A DNA stretch of 7,661 nucleotides from Methanobacterium sp. (GCA_015661405.1 JACWMK010000079.1:1-7661), one strand, 5' to 3'. Shown: positions 1 to 6,737, counted from the first letter of the stretch. Program-made: numbers and translations. Notes: a model not told the origin generated them from the letters alone.

Positions 1-393
1 GTAGAAGTCTTGATGAAAGGTAAGCTTGGGTTTATAGATGAGATTTTGGGGCGATACAGGATACATGGTGATAATGTCACTTTAAGTGATGAAGTTAAGA
101 AATTTGGCCTTGAAGATTCTTTGATTGCTTACTCAATTATTATAGCAAGATATCCAGAATTACACTCTTTGGTAAATAAGAGAAGAAACGCAACATATAT
201 GGCTAATATTTTAGAATGTGTTAGAAATGGAAATAGTGATAGAGCTAAGAATCTTTCTAAAGTTTTAATGTCCGAAGGAAGTTATATTAAAGGATTGGGG
301 GCATATTTACTTTCAAGTATATTTAACAAAGAAAGAGTTGATAAATTATATCAAAATAAAAGGCTATTAAAATTCTTTGTGAAACACTTTTAA
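1..393 (+). CDS. GT2-family glycosyltransferase, C-terminal part (5' end outside window)
   Basis: The reading frame is open from base 1 to the TAA at 391-393, so this is the last 130 residues of a longer gene; the ATG at 13 and TTG at 10 are internal. The fragment opens with a stretch ending in YRIHGDNVT. This R-x-H-G-x-N-(V/I)-(T/S) pattern closes the catalytic domain of many family 2 inverting glycosyltransferases, just after the substrate-binding loop. The rest is a mostly helical, charged tail with no clear membrane segment. The nucleotide-binding half and the DxD motif are missing from view, so donor and acceptor sugars cannot be inferred. Such enzymes act on the cytoplasmic face, adding sugars to a lipid-linked glycan, which fits the glycosylation genes to the right. 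Family assignment rests on one motif plus context. Confidence 0.7.
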   Translation, partial: VEVLMKGKLGFIDEILGRYRIHGDNVTLSDEVKKFGLEDSLIAYSIIIARYPELHSLVNKRRNATYMANILECVRNGNSDRAKNLSKVLMSEGSYIKGLGAYLLSSIFNKERVDKLYQNKRLLKFFVKHF

Positions 394-403
394 AATTCAA
401 AAA

Positions 404-419
404 TATTTTTTTTTATTTT
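404..419 (+). terminator. T-tract, probable archaeal terminator of the upstream GT2 gene
   Basis: A run of nine T (406-414) followed by A and four more T begins 13 bases after the stop codon at 391-393. Archaeal RNA polymerase commonly terminates at T-rich non-template tracts without needing a hairpin, and none is visible here. The position fits termination of the first gene, but in DNA this AT-rich such runs also occur by chance. Confidence 0.45.
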
Positions 420-693
420 AAATATATATCTTAGCTGAATAATAAGCCCATAATATTTTTACAATTTCTCAAAATAAATGTTGAAAATTATGAAAGTTAA
501 AAAGGATTTTTGATAGGATCACAAAAAATTTAATTAATTTTTTTATATAGGTATTTCTGTATTTAAATTATTAATCAAATATTTAATTCCAATATGTGTC
601 TTTCTGCAAACGATTAGATTCATTTAATTATCAACATTTTCCATTTTGAAACTGCATTTGATAAGCCTTTCATGCATCCGGACAAAAATAATT

Positions 694-709
694 CGTTAAA
701 TTTATATTA
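694..709 (+). promoter_or_regulatory. TATA-box promoter of the GT-C glycosyltransferase gene
   Basis: TTTATATTA at 701-709 matches the archaeal TATA box and is preceded by CGTTAAA, an acceptable BRE-like stretch. The box ends 21 bases before the ATG at 731. Archaeal transcription normally starts about 25 bases downstream of the box centre, which places the transcript start at or next to the start codon. No ribosome-binding site is seen between box and ATG, so a leaderless mRNA is likely. Confidence 0.55.
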
Positions 710-730
710 TGGAAATTTTTTAATAATTTT

Positions 731-2317
731 ATGGCGTTTAACCCGAAGTTTTACATTATTGGTATTGTTGTTTCTATTATTATTTTTAGTTTAATGTTTA
801 TTTACGTTTGGAACTTTACAGTTGATGATGCATTTATATCGTTTAATTATGGTTTACATTTAGCAAATGGATTTGGATTAGTATGGAATATTGGGCAGCC
901 TCCAACAGAGGGCTATACTAATTTTTTGTGGGTTTTGATAATTGCCTGTTTATTCCTCCTAAAATTAGATCCTGTTATTTCAACAAAATTAATCAGTTTG
1001 TTCTCTGTTGTAGGGATTATAATTCTATTTTGGTTTATATCAAATGATATCTTTGAAAATCAAGAAAATAGGTATATTACATTTAGTGTAAGCACCATCT
1101 TTTTCCTTATTAATCCATTAACTGCAATTCACACCGTTTCAGGGTTAGAAACTATGACATACGCATTTTTACTATTAGGAGTTGTATATGTCGCATGGAA
1201 AACAATATTGTCTCCTAATTCAAAGTTCATTTGGTTATTTGCTTTCCTAGCATTATTATTAAGCTTATTAAGACCGGAAGGAATACTAATATCTTTAGGG
1301 TTGATATTATCAATAATTTATGTATTCTATCGTAATAATAAATCAATTAAGATAAATTCATTATTACCAGTTCTAATCTTATATTTACTCCCAATATTGA
1401 TATACATGATTTTTACTTTTTCTTATTTTCATGAGCTATTACCACTCTCTTTTTTAGTAAAAACAATTCATGGAAATAGTTTTTCAACCATATCTGAGTT
1501 ATTATTTGCCTTAACGTACATCGCATCATTCATGTTAATTATATTAATTTCCTTATTTACTAGGTATCAAAGAACTGAATCTCAGAATATAAAGCAAAAT
1601 TATAAATATTTTTTATTTACATTGATTTTGGCTGTTATATTGGCTGATATTGTGTATATGTTCACTGAATTGATTATGAATTATGGTCAGAGATTTTTTT
1701 ATCCTTCATTCGTATTACTCTATATTGCTTTTGGAATAGCAATAAGCATAATACTCAATGAAATAAATAATAACGTAAATAAAAAATTATTAAAAAATAC
1801 TACACGAATGATACTATATTCATTTATAGTCTTATTATTGTTAATTCCCGACTCTTCTTTTTTAACAGATCTTAACAATGCACATGATTATGGAAATAGT
1901 TTAAACCAAGCAAATATAGCTTTAGGCAAAGCTCTTACTCCATTTTCAAAGGATGATTATACTGTTGCATCATCGGATGCGGGTGCGATAACTTATTTTT
2001 CTAGATGGAATCAGTTAGATATGGATGGCTTGAATGACAAATTTATTGCAGAACATGGAGCTGCACCTATTACATATGTGGAAACAAAGAATCCAGAGCT
2101 TGTGATATTGGCTACATATGGTAATCCATCTGATATCGTCGTTGGATCCTACGATCAACCTTTTTATAATTTTGTTTTGGAAAAAAATTATATAAAATTA
2201 GATCCAATAAAATTTAATGATTTTTATTATTTAATCCCATTTTTGAACCCCAATATTAAAGATTTTAATTCTATAAAAAATTCACTCGAAAACGTTAGTA
2301 AAGAATCAAATTCATAA
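731..2317 (+). CDS. Polytopic membrane glycosyltransferase, GT-C superfamily (AftB/ArnT-like)
   Basis: This 528-residue protein starts with a membrane helix (about residues 8-29), followed at once by V-D32-D33-A-F-I-S-F, then a glycine-rich stretch and EGYTNFLW (60-67). Acidic residues in the first outer loop after TM1 are the catalytic signature of GT-C enzymes, which use polyprenyl-phosphate sugars outside the membrane. The DDAF...EGYTNFLW pattern is the one I associate with the mycobacterial arabinosyltransferase AftB and related unassigned proteins. Many further hydrophobic segments follow to about residue 375. The last 150 residues form a soluble domain containing DAGAITYFS (from D416) and LDMDGLNDKF. 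Its donor could be the product of the polyprenol-phosphate glycosyltransferase at 3820-4764. The sugar is unknown; arabinose should not be assumed. The start is supported by a TATA box about 25 bases upstream. A truncated second copy lies at 6794-7206. Confidence 0.8.
   Translation: MAFNPKFYIIGIVVSIIIFSLMFIYVWNFTVDDAFISFNYGLHLANGFGLVWNIGQPPTEGYTNFLWVLIIACLFLLKLDPVISTKLISLFSVVGIIILFWFISNDIFENQENRYITFSVSTIFFLINPLTAIHTVSGLETMTYAFLLLGVVYVAWKTILSPNSKFIWLFAFLALLLSLLRPEGILISLGLILSIIYVFYRNNKSIKINSLLPVLILYLLPILIYMIFTFSYFHELLPLSFLVKTIHGNSFSTISELLFALTYIASFMLIILISLFTRYQRTESQNIKQNYKYFLFTLILAVILADIVYMFTELIMNYGQRFFYPSFVLLYIAFGIAISIILNEINNNVNKKLLKNTTRMILYSFIVLLLLIPDSSFLTDLNNAHDYGNSLNQANIALGKALTPFSKDDYTVASSDAGAITYFSRWNQLDMDGLNDKFIAEHGAAPITYVETKNPELVILATYGNPSDIVVGSYDQPFYNFVLEKNYIKLDPIKFNDFYYLIPFLNPNIKDFNSIKNSLENVSKESNS
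2237..2314 (+). repeat. Conserved 3' segment with an inverted copy at 6800-6877
   Basis: The last 78 coding bases of the GT-C gene recur in reverse orientation at 6800-6877, at the end of the truncated paralogue. I count 10 differences over the 78 bases by eye, several of them at third codon positions. The shared region continues upstream with lower similarity, to about 1893 here and about 7206 there. The two copies form a widely spaced inverted repeat around the four genes between them. Confidence 0.8.
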
Positions 2318-2773
2318 ATGAAAAATTTCTACTAGTTATTTCTTGAAACGTAGAATTTAGGCATATTTTTATAAAAAAATTAATTTAATATTCAATCATA
2401 ATAAAAAATAATATAAAATTGTTATACAATTAATCGAAAAATAATCGATGTCATTAATGAATATAATTTTGATAATTTGAAGAAAATTTTAGAAAAATAA
2501 AAAATTGAAGGAATTAAACATATAATTAATTTTTTAATCTAAAAGATGAGTTCACTGTTCTTTTTTAATATTAATACATATAGATTAATTGATGATATGA
2601 AAATTAATCGAGTTATTTATATAATCAATTTTGATTAATGTTTGAATACATTCATAACATAGAGTATATCATGGGTTTACAAATTTCTTATATAGTCATA
2701 ATCATTTATCTTCTGTAATTTACAATCAGATTTAACATCACAAATACACATAAACATTTAAATATTTGTCATT
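2318..2773. other. AT-rich spacer between convergent genes
   Basis: These 456 bases separate the stop of the GT-C gene (+) from the stop of the GT2 gene (-). No complete gene is visible. Contents: a short protein-like open stretch (2416-2500, listed separately); T-runs at 2366-2370 and 2561-2566 that could stop plus-strand transcripts; short inverted repeats ATTAATC (2603-2609) with GATTAAT (2633-2639), and ACAAATA (2740-2746) with TATTTGT (2763-2769). The second pair sits directly beyond the minus-strand stop at 2774 and could form a 7-bp hairpin. All of these are weak in such AT-rich DNA. The length is unusual for two convergent tails and suggests decayed sequence. Confidence 0.5.
2416..2500 (+). 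pseudogene. Possible relic: 3' tail of a decayed gene
   Basis: After a stop at 2413-2415 the frame stays open for 27 codons to TAA at 2498-2500 and ends in a plausible helical protein tail, IIDVINEYNFDNLKKILEK. Its mix of acidic, basic and hydrophobic residues looks more like real protein than the neighbouring lysine/asparagine/isoleucine noise. There is no start codon preceded by a signal and no identifiable family. It could equally be chance in AT-rich DNA. Confidence 0.15.
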
Positions 2774-3799
2774 TTATTTAGATAATACGCCTGCTTTCAA
2801 GCCGGAATAATATGCCATAAACAGTTTCCAATTTCGATAATAAATGCTTAAAATTAATGGAAATATAAAAGCACCAACAATTTGATAGATCACAAAAATT
2901 GAATAATCTTTTATGTTAGCCCATTTTTTCATGAATAGCCAGCGGTTTCGAGTAATATAATATAATCCTAAAGGTTTGGTGATTCCACCCCCAGATTTAG
3001 AAACCCTATGCCAAACCTCTGCTTTAGGGGCATAAACAATTCTATATTCTTTTTGAGATGCTCTTAATGCCCAATCTGATTCTTCAAAATATAAAAAAAA
3101 TTGCTTATCCATCAAACCTATTCTATCAACAACCTCTCTTTTAATGAGGAATGCTGATCCACTTACATATTCAAATTCTTTAATTTCATTGTATTGACCA
3201 TTATCAACTTCATTAATTCCTATTTGTAATCCTCTGGCAAATTTCCAGTCGATTTTCCCCCCAATACACCATATGATATTCTTTTCATCATAATAATAAA
3301 TTTTTGGTCCTATAATCCCTATATCCGTACTACTTTCTCCAATATTAACCATTTCTTTCAAAAAATCTTGATCTACAACAGTATCATTATTTAAGAGTAA
3401 TATATAGTTAGTATTTAAAGTATTAACTACGAATCTAATTCCAATATTGTTTCCTTCTGCAAAACCATAATTTGCATAGTTTTTGATTAAAAATAATTTT
3501 TTTGATGGCAAATTTAAAAATTTTGTTTCATCTTTTAAGTGTTCAGACTCTTTTTTAGTGTACTCTAAGATTTTGATGGGTTTAATACTAGGATTGTACT
3601 CAAAAAAATCTGATTTAACATCAATTTTACCTGAAGCATAATTCCTTATTTTCTCTAATGATTCGTCGTGTGAATCATTGTCAACAACAATAACATCAAA
3701 ATTATAATAATTTATTTGATATAAGGATTCAAGGCATTCGATGGTGTCTTTCCATCCATTCCAATTCAATATAATTATTGCAACCCTTGAATTATTCAT
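2774..3799 (-). CDS. GT2 glycosyltransferase, rhamnosyltransferase-like (COG1216 type)
   Basis: This 341-residue protein transfers a nucleotide-activated sugar to a growing lipid-linked glycan at the cytoplasmic side. It opens with the GT-A fold signature VAIIILNWNGWKDTIECLESL (residues 6-26) and VIVVDNDSHDES (36-47). NYGFAEGNNIG (110-120) and the metal/nucleotide motif LLLNNDT (134-140) follow. VSGSAFLIKR (212-221) and FLYFEESDWALR (235-246) carry the acceptor and catalytic-base region, and H264 precedes SKSGGG. These features and their order are typical of WcaE/RfbF-like rhamnosyltransferases, although the actual sugar is not readable. A charged insert at about residues 55-100 separates the second and third beta strands. 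A hydrophobic segment at about 301-321 may anchor the C-terminus. It starts 20 bases after the stop of the upstream polyprenol-phosphate glycosyltransferase gene, with only a weak GTGA ribosome-binding site (3804-3807), so the two are probably co-transcribed. Confidence 0.85.
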   Translation of the reverse strand: MNNSRVAIIILNWNGWKDTIECLESLYQINYYNFDVIVVDNDSHDESLEKIRNYASGKIDVKSDFFEYNPSIKPIKILEYTKKESEHLKDETKFLNLPSKKLFLIKNYANYGFAEGNNIGIRFVVNTLNTNYILLLNNDTVVDQDFLKEMVNIGESSTDIGIIGPKIYYYDEKNIIWCIGGKIDWKFARGLQIGINEVDNGQYNEIKEFEYVSGSAFLIKREVVDRIGLMDKQFFLYFEESDWALRASQKEYRIVYAPKAEVWHRVSKSGGGITKPLGLYYITRNRWLFMKKWANIKDYSIFVIYQIVGAFIFPLILSIYYRNWKLFMAYYSGLKAGVLSK

Positions 3800-3803
3800 G
3801 AAA

Positions 3804-3807
3804 TCAC
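3804..3807 (-). promoter_or_regulatory. Weak ribosome-binding site of the downstream GT2 gene
   Basis: On the minus strand AAGTGATTTC precedes the ATG at 3799. GTGA is a partial match to the archaeal GGTGA core, 4 bases from the start. It lies inside the 20-base gap between the two minus-strand genes, which supports translation from a shared mRNA. Confidence 0.35.
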
Positions 3808-3819
3808 TTGATATTATTA

Positions 3820-4764
3820 TTACTTCATATTCTTTTTGATTATCTTATTTTCCTTCTGTATAACATATATTTCACGTTTAAGAAGACTTATTTGGGTGGC
3901 AACAAATCCAAAAATAAGTATTTGTATTCCTGAAATAATAGTTAAAATCATGAAAATCATTAAAGGCCGAGTAGGATCCAGAGTTCCAATTAAATATTCA
4001 TAAAATAAGTATATAGCACTAATTAATCCAACTAAACATAATATAAGTCCAATGAAACCAAACAATATCATTGGTTTTTCATAGAATGAGAATAGTAAAT
4101 GTGAAATAGTTTTGGATCTGAATTTAAGTTTAGAATTACCCAATTTTCGTCCTTCTAAAACTGCTGGAACTTCTTTTATTCGGTACTTGGTGGCACTTGC
4201 TTTAGATAAAATCTCTAAATTGATTTCAGTCCCGTTTGATTCTAATTCAAGGGAATCTAAAACATCTCTCCTATAAGCACGTAACACTGCCGTTACTGTG
4301 CTTAAGTTTTCAGACATTGCATATCCAGCGAATTTATTTGCAATTTTACTTATAATTAACCTCATTATAGGAACATTATTAACTTCTCCACCCTCCATAT
4401 AAGGTGAACCAACTACAATATCAATTGTTTCATTATTTATAAGTTCATCAGCAAGTTTGGGAATCTGGCTAGCGTTATAACTTAAATCTGCATCTATAGT
4501 AACCACAATATCACCAGTTGTATTTTCAAAACCGGTACGTAATGCTCTGCCCATCCCCATGTTAACTAAATGCTTTAAAATATGGAAGTTAGAATTATTT
4601 GATTCAAATTTCTCAGCCAATTTATAAGTATCATCATAGCTACCATCATCAACTACAATAATTTCATGATCCTCATATTTATTTAAGACATTTTCAACAT
4701 CAGTTAATGTCCGTATAACATTGTCTTCTTCATTGTACATGGGGATAATCACAGATATTTTCAT
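3820..4764 (-). CDS. Polyprenol-phosphate hexosyltransferase (DPM1/DPG-like GT2 with two C-terminal TM helices)
   Basis: The 314-residue enzyme probably moves mannose, glucose or a related sugar from a nucleotide donor to dolichyl or another polyprenyl phosphate. It has the GT2 start MKISVIIPMYNEEDNV, VVDDGSYDDT (37-46), the N-x-G-x-G-x-A loop near 68-74, the metal-binding D91-A-D93 within TIDADLSY, GSPYMEGGEV (119-128) and the RAYRRDVL segment (162-169). Two hydrophobic helices at about 230-257 and 266-292 match the type with a C-terminal membrane anchor, and a lysine-rich tail follows. It is the first gene of a minus-strand pair with the GT2 gene at 2774-3799. Its product could be the donor for the GT-C enzyme at 731-2317. 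The ATG lies about 26 bases from the centre of a shared TATA element, with no clear ribosome-binding site, so a leaderless transcript is likely. The transferred sugar cannot be told from sequence. Confidence 0.88.
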   Translation of the reverse strand: MKISVIIPMYNEEDNVIRTLTDVENVLNKYEDHEIIVVDDGSYDDTYKLAEKFESNNSNFHILKHLVNMGMGRALRTGFENTTGDIVVTIDADLSYNASQIPKLADELINNETIDIVVGSPYMEGGEVNNVPIMRLIISKIANKFAGYAMSENLSTVTAVLRAYRRDVLDSLELESNGTEINLEILSKASATKYRIKEVPAVLEGRKLGNSKLKFRSKTISHLLFSFYEKPMILFGFIGLILCLVGLISAIYLFYEYLIGTLDPTRPLMIFMILTIISGIQILIFGFVATQISLLKREIYVIQKENKIIKKNMK

Positions 4765-4775
4765 AATAATGGATG

Positions 4776-4802
4776 GGAAAGACTTATTATATATTCTTTT
4801 CC
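4776..4802. promoter_or_regulatory. Bidirectional promoter with one shared TATA element
   Basis: The core TATTATATATT (4785-4795) reads as a TATA box on both strands. It is flanked by GGAAAG at 4776-4781 on the left and CTTTTCC at 4796-4802 on the right, so each strand has a purine-rich, BRE-like GGAAAG or GGAAAAG just upstream of its box. The core centre is about 31 bases from the plus-strand ATG (4821) and about 26 bases from the minus-strand ATG (4764). Both distances put transcription starts within a few bases of the start codons. The symmetry suggests that TBP binds in the middle and TFB recruitment on either side sets direction. This is inferred from sequence only. Confidence 0.6.
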
Positions 4803-4820
4803 AATAATATTCAGGATAAG

Positions 4821-5897
4821 ATGAAAATTATAACAATTATTGGAACCAGACCGGAGATAATCAAACTTTCTCCTTTAATGCCGATTTTTGATAAGGAATT
4901 CAACCATAAGATAGTTCATACAGGACAACATTATTCATATTGCATGGATAAAATTTTTTTTGAAGAATTGAAACTTAGAAAATGTGACTACACATTTAAT
5001 ATCATTTCTAATACTCCTGCCAGTCAAACTGGGGACATGATGAGAAATATAGAAGAAGTACTTTTAAAAGAGAAACCGGAATTGGTTGTGGTGCAAGGTG
5101 ATACAAATTCCACACTGGCCGGTGCTCTTACAGCTTCAAAACTCCAAATTAAAATAGCACACATTGAGGCAGGGTGTAGATCATTTGATAGGAGAATGCC
5201 AGAAGAAATAAACCGTATTTTAATTGATCATTGTTCTGACTATTTATTTACCCCTGATTTAACAGCATTTAACAATTTAATACGCGAGGGAATTAATAAA
5301 GATAATATCCATATGGTGGGTAACACTTCAACTGATGCGTGTTTAAGGGCCAGGAATTTATTGAATTGGAAAGGATTAGATGAATCATTAGAAAAAAGGA
5401 ATTATATATTGGTTACAGTTCACAGGCAGGAAAATACTTCTCCAGAAAATCTGAAAAGTATAATAAATTCATTAAATATTATTTCAAAAAATATAAAAAT
5501 AATTTTCCCAGTCCATCTAAGAACTAGAAAAGTTTTAGATGAAAATAATATAAAAATAGACGAAAATCTAGTTTTAACAGATCCATTAGGTTATAAAGAT
5601 TTTATAGGATTATTAGCAAATTCCAAATTTATAATGACAGACTCTGGCGGTATACAAGAGGAAGCAGCGATTTTAAATGTGCCTTGTCTGGTTTTAAGAG
5701 ACAACACAGAATGGGAATATTTAGTAAAAATAGGTAAAACTGTTCTTCTGGGAACTAATGAAGAAAAAATAATAGAACAAGTAAACTACTTTTTAAATAA
5801 TGAAAATGAATTAGAAAATATGCGTAATATGAAGGTTAAAATTAAAACAGGAGCATCAAAAACGATATTTTCTATAATAAAAGATATTAATTTATAA
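4821..5897 (+). CDS. wecB: UDP-N-acetylglucosamine 2-epimerase, non-hydrolysing (WecB/WbpI family)
   Basis: The 358-residue cytoplasmic enzyme interconverts UDP-GlcNAc and UDP-ManNAc, or the corresponding 2,3-diacetamido uronates if it is WbpI-like. The N-terminus MKIITIIGTRPEIIKLSPL is the family hallmark. HTGQHYSY, VVQGDTNST (D94), HIEAG (E116), RRMPEEINR (E128), TVHRQENT (H201), FPVHLRT and MTDSGGIQEEA follow in the expected order. D94, E116, E128 and H201 align with the four catalytic residues known from bacterial WecB. Length is normal. The start at 4821 is preferred over an upstream in-frame ATG at 4773 because that one adds 16 residues unlike the family and lies before the TATA box. 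AGGA (4812-4815) may be a weak ribosome-binding site. The gene diverges from the polyprenol-phosphate glycosyltransferase and converges on the acyltransferase gene. WecB and WbpI substrates cannot be separated here. Confidence 0.92.
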   Translation: MKIITIIGTRPEIIKLSPLMPIFDKEFNHKIVHTGQHYSYCMDKIFFEELKLRKCDYTFNIISNTPASQTGDMMRNIEEVLLKEKPELVVVQGDTNSTLAGALTASKLQIKIAHIEAGCRSFDRRMPEEINRILIDHCSDYLFTPDLTAFNNLIREGINKDNIHMVGNTSTDACLRARNLLNWKGLDESLEKRNYILVTVHRQENTSPENLKSIINSLNIISKNIKIIFPVHLRTRKVLDENNIKIDENLVLTDPLGYKDFIGLLANSKFIMTDSGGIQEEAAILNVPCLVLRDNTEWEYLVKIGKTVLLGTNEEKIIEQVNYFLNNENELENMRNMKVKIKTGASKTIFSIIKDINL

Positions 5898-5909
5898 ATT
5901 TTTTGAAAT
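5898..5909. other. 12-base gap between convergent stop codons
   Basis: Only ATTTTTTGAAAT separates the TAA of the epimerase gene (+) from the TAA of the acyltransferase gene (-). A T6 run on the plus strand lies immediately after the epimerase stop and could serve as a minimal terminator. T-runs for the other direction are shorter and lie inside the epimerase gene. Any read-through on either side would produce mRNA antisense to the neighbour's 3' end. Confidence 0.5.
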
Positions 5910-6557
5910 TTAAATTTTATTTAAGTTTTTAAGTTCTTCTGGAAGTTTTTTTATACGTGCAGGAGAACCAATGGCGAGGTAGTTTGGGGGTACATCACGG
6001 GTTACAATAGCCCCAGCGGCCACCATGGCTTTTTCTCCTATTTCTACACCGGATAAAAATGTGGAGTTAGCGCCTATGGATGCACCTTTTCTAATTATTG
6101 GGCCTTTAAGATCGAAATCTATTCTTATGGGATACTTATCATTAGTAAGACAAGCACAGGGCCCTATGAATACATGATCTTCGATTAAGGTTTTAGTTGG
6201 TATATATACACTGGATTGGATGCTAATATTGCTTCCAATCTTGCATTGTCCTTCTATTACGGAGTTAGTTCCTATAAGAACATTATCACCAATTTTGGTT
6301 TTTTCTCTTATAACAACTCCATGACCTGTTCTAAAATTGTTTCCCGCCTCTACATCATCATATATAATAGTATTTGAACGTATAAATGCATTTTCACCAA
6401 TTACTGGGGGAAGAGATCCTCTCTTATATTTCAAGCCTAAAGTTACGTTTTCCTGAATTTTTGAGTTTTTAGGAATCGTTAAATCATCTGAACTTCTAAG
6501 AAAGTTTTTTAACTTGTTATCGTTTCCCGTCTTCAGAAAATTTTTAACTGGTGGCAT
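5910..6557 (-). CDS. Left-handed beta-helix (hexapeptide repeat) acyltransferase, WbpD/WlbB-like
   Basis: This 215-residue protein most likely acetylates an amino group of a nucleotide sugar, using acetyl-CoA in the cytoplasm. Residues 50-190 consist of repeating (I/V)-G-x-x-x hexads, such as IGENAFI, IGDNVLIGTNSVIEG and IGANSTFLSGVEIG. RTGHG (76-80) carries a histidine that could be the catalytic base. FIGPCACLTNDKYP (130-143) and the closing GSPARIKKLPEEL (197-209) match the sugar N-acetyltransferases WbpD and WlbB. About 45 N-terminal residues before the first hexads lack a known motif. The start is fixed by a strong GAGGTGA site. Next to an epimerase that may be WbpI-like, it could belong to a 2,3-diacetamido-uronic acid pathway, but the dehydrogenase and aminotransferase of that route are not in the window. 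Another acylated sugar is equally possible. Confidence 0.85.
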   Translation of the reverse strand: MPPVKNFLKTGNDNKLKNFLRSSDDLTIPKNSKIQENVTLGLKYKRGSLPPVIGENAFIRSNTIIYDDVEAGNNFRTGHGVVIREKTKIGDNVLIGTNSVIEGQCKIGSNISIQSSVYIPTKTLIEDHVFIGPCACLTNDKYPIRIDFDLKGPIIRKGASIGANSTFLSGVEIGEKAMVAAGAIVTRDVPPNYLAIGSPARIKKLPEELKNLNKI

Positions 6558-6560
6558 TTT

Positions 6561-6567
6561 TCACCTC
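6561..6567 (-). promoter_or_regulatory. Strong ribosome-binding site of the acyltransferase gene
   Basis: Read on the minus strand, GAGGTGA lies 3 bases before the ATG at 6557. It is complementary to the archaeal 16S rRNA 3' end (AGGAGGTGA core). It is the only strong site in the window and fixes the start codon. It also shows that this gene has a leadered mRNA, unlike its neighbours. Confidence 0.85.
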
Positions 6568-6610
6568 TATTAATTGAATATTCCTAAATCGTTATTTAAA
6601 TTAATTTGTC

Positions 6611-6618
6611 AATATAAA
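6611..6618 (-). promoter_or_regulatory. TATA box of the acyltransferase gene
   Basis: On the minus strand TTTATATT lies about 54 bases upstream of the ATG at 6557. Transcription starting about 25 bases downstream would give a leader of roughly 30 bases that includes the GAGGTGA site. The surroundings are AT-rich, so the box is not unique, but the spacing is consistent. Confidence 0.45.
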
Positions 6619-6724
6619 TAACTGAATTTAATTACGTTACTCTTTTTTTAAATTATTTGTTATTTAATATTAATCTATTTATTTAATAAGTATAATTATC
6701 AATTATTTGTAAATTTTAAAAAAA

Positions 6725-6737
6725 AATGATTATCATT
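6725..6737. repeat. Short palindrome AATGATTATCATT next to a T-run (minus strand)
   Basis: This is a perfect 6-1-6 inverted repeat. Read on the minus strand it runs straight into a long T-tract, about 57 bases downstream of the remnant gene's stop. It therefore has the layout of a terminator for the old GT-C paralogue. The minus-strand sequence AATGATAATCATT also equals the core of the bacterial Fur-box consensus, which is probably coincidence here because no iron gene is adjacent. Confidence 0.3.

Larger units (their letters stand above)
394..730. other. AT-rich intergenic spacer, no gene recognised
   Basis: I find no convincing coding frame on either strand in these 337 bases: stops are frequent in all frames and no protein motif can be read. 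The spacer contains a T-tract just after the upstream stop and a TATA-like box just before the downstream start, listed separately. The rest is AT-rich sequence without a clear hairpin or repeat. Confidence 0.6.

Noticed and set aside
10..15. Start of the first gene at TTG 10 or ATG 13
   Set aside because: The frame is open to base 1 and the protein begins in the middle of a GT2 catalytic domain, so the real start lies outside the window.
394..730. Hidden small gene or riboswitch in the first spacer
   Set aside because: All frames are broken by stops and no recognisable protein motif, conserved hairpin or riboswitch core is visible.
2603..2639. Short inverted repeats in the spacer as an RNA gene or attachment site
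   Set aside because: The stems are 7 bp of A/T-rich sequence with no extension; such pairs are expected by chance at this base composition.
4773..4820. Upstream in-frame ATG giving a 374-residue epimerase
   Set aside because: The 16 extra residues (MGKTYY...) do not resemble the family, whose proteins begin at the MKI-TIIGTRPE motif. The ATG lies upstream of the TATA element that serves the gene.
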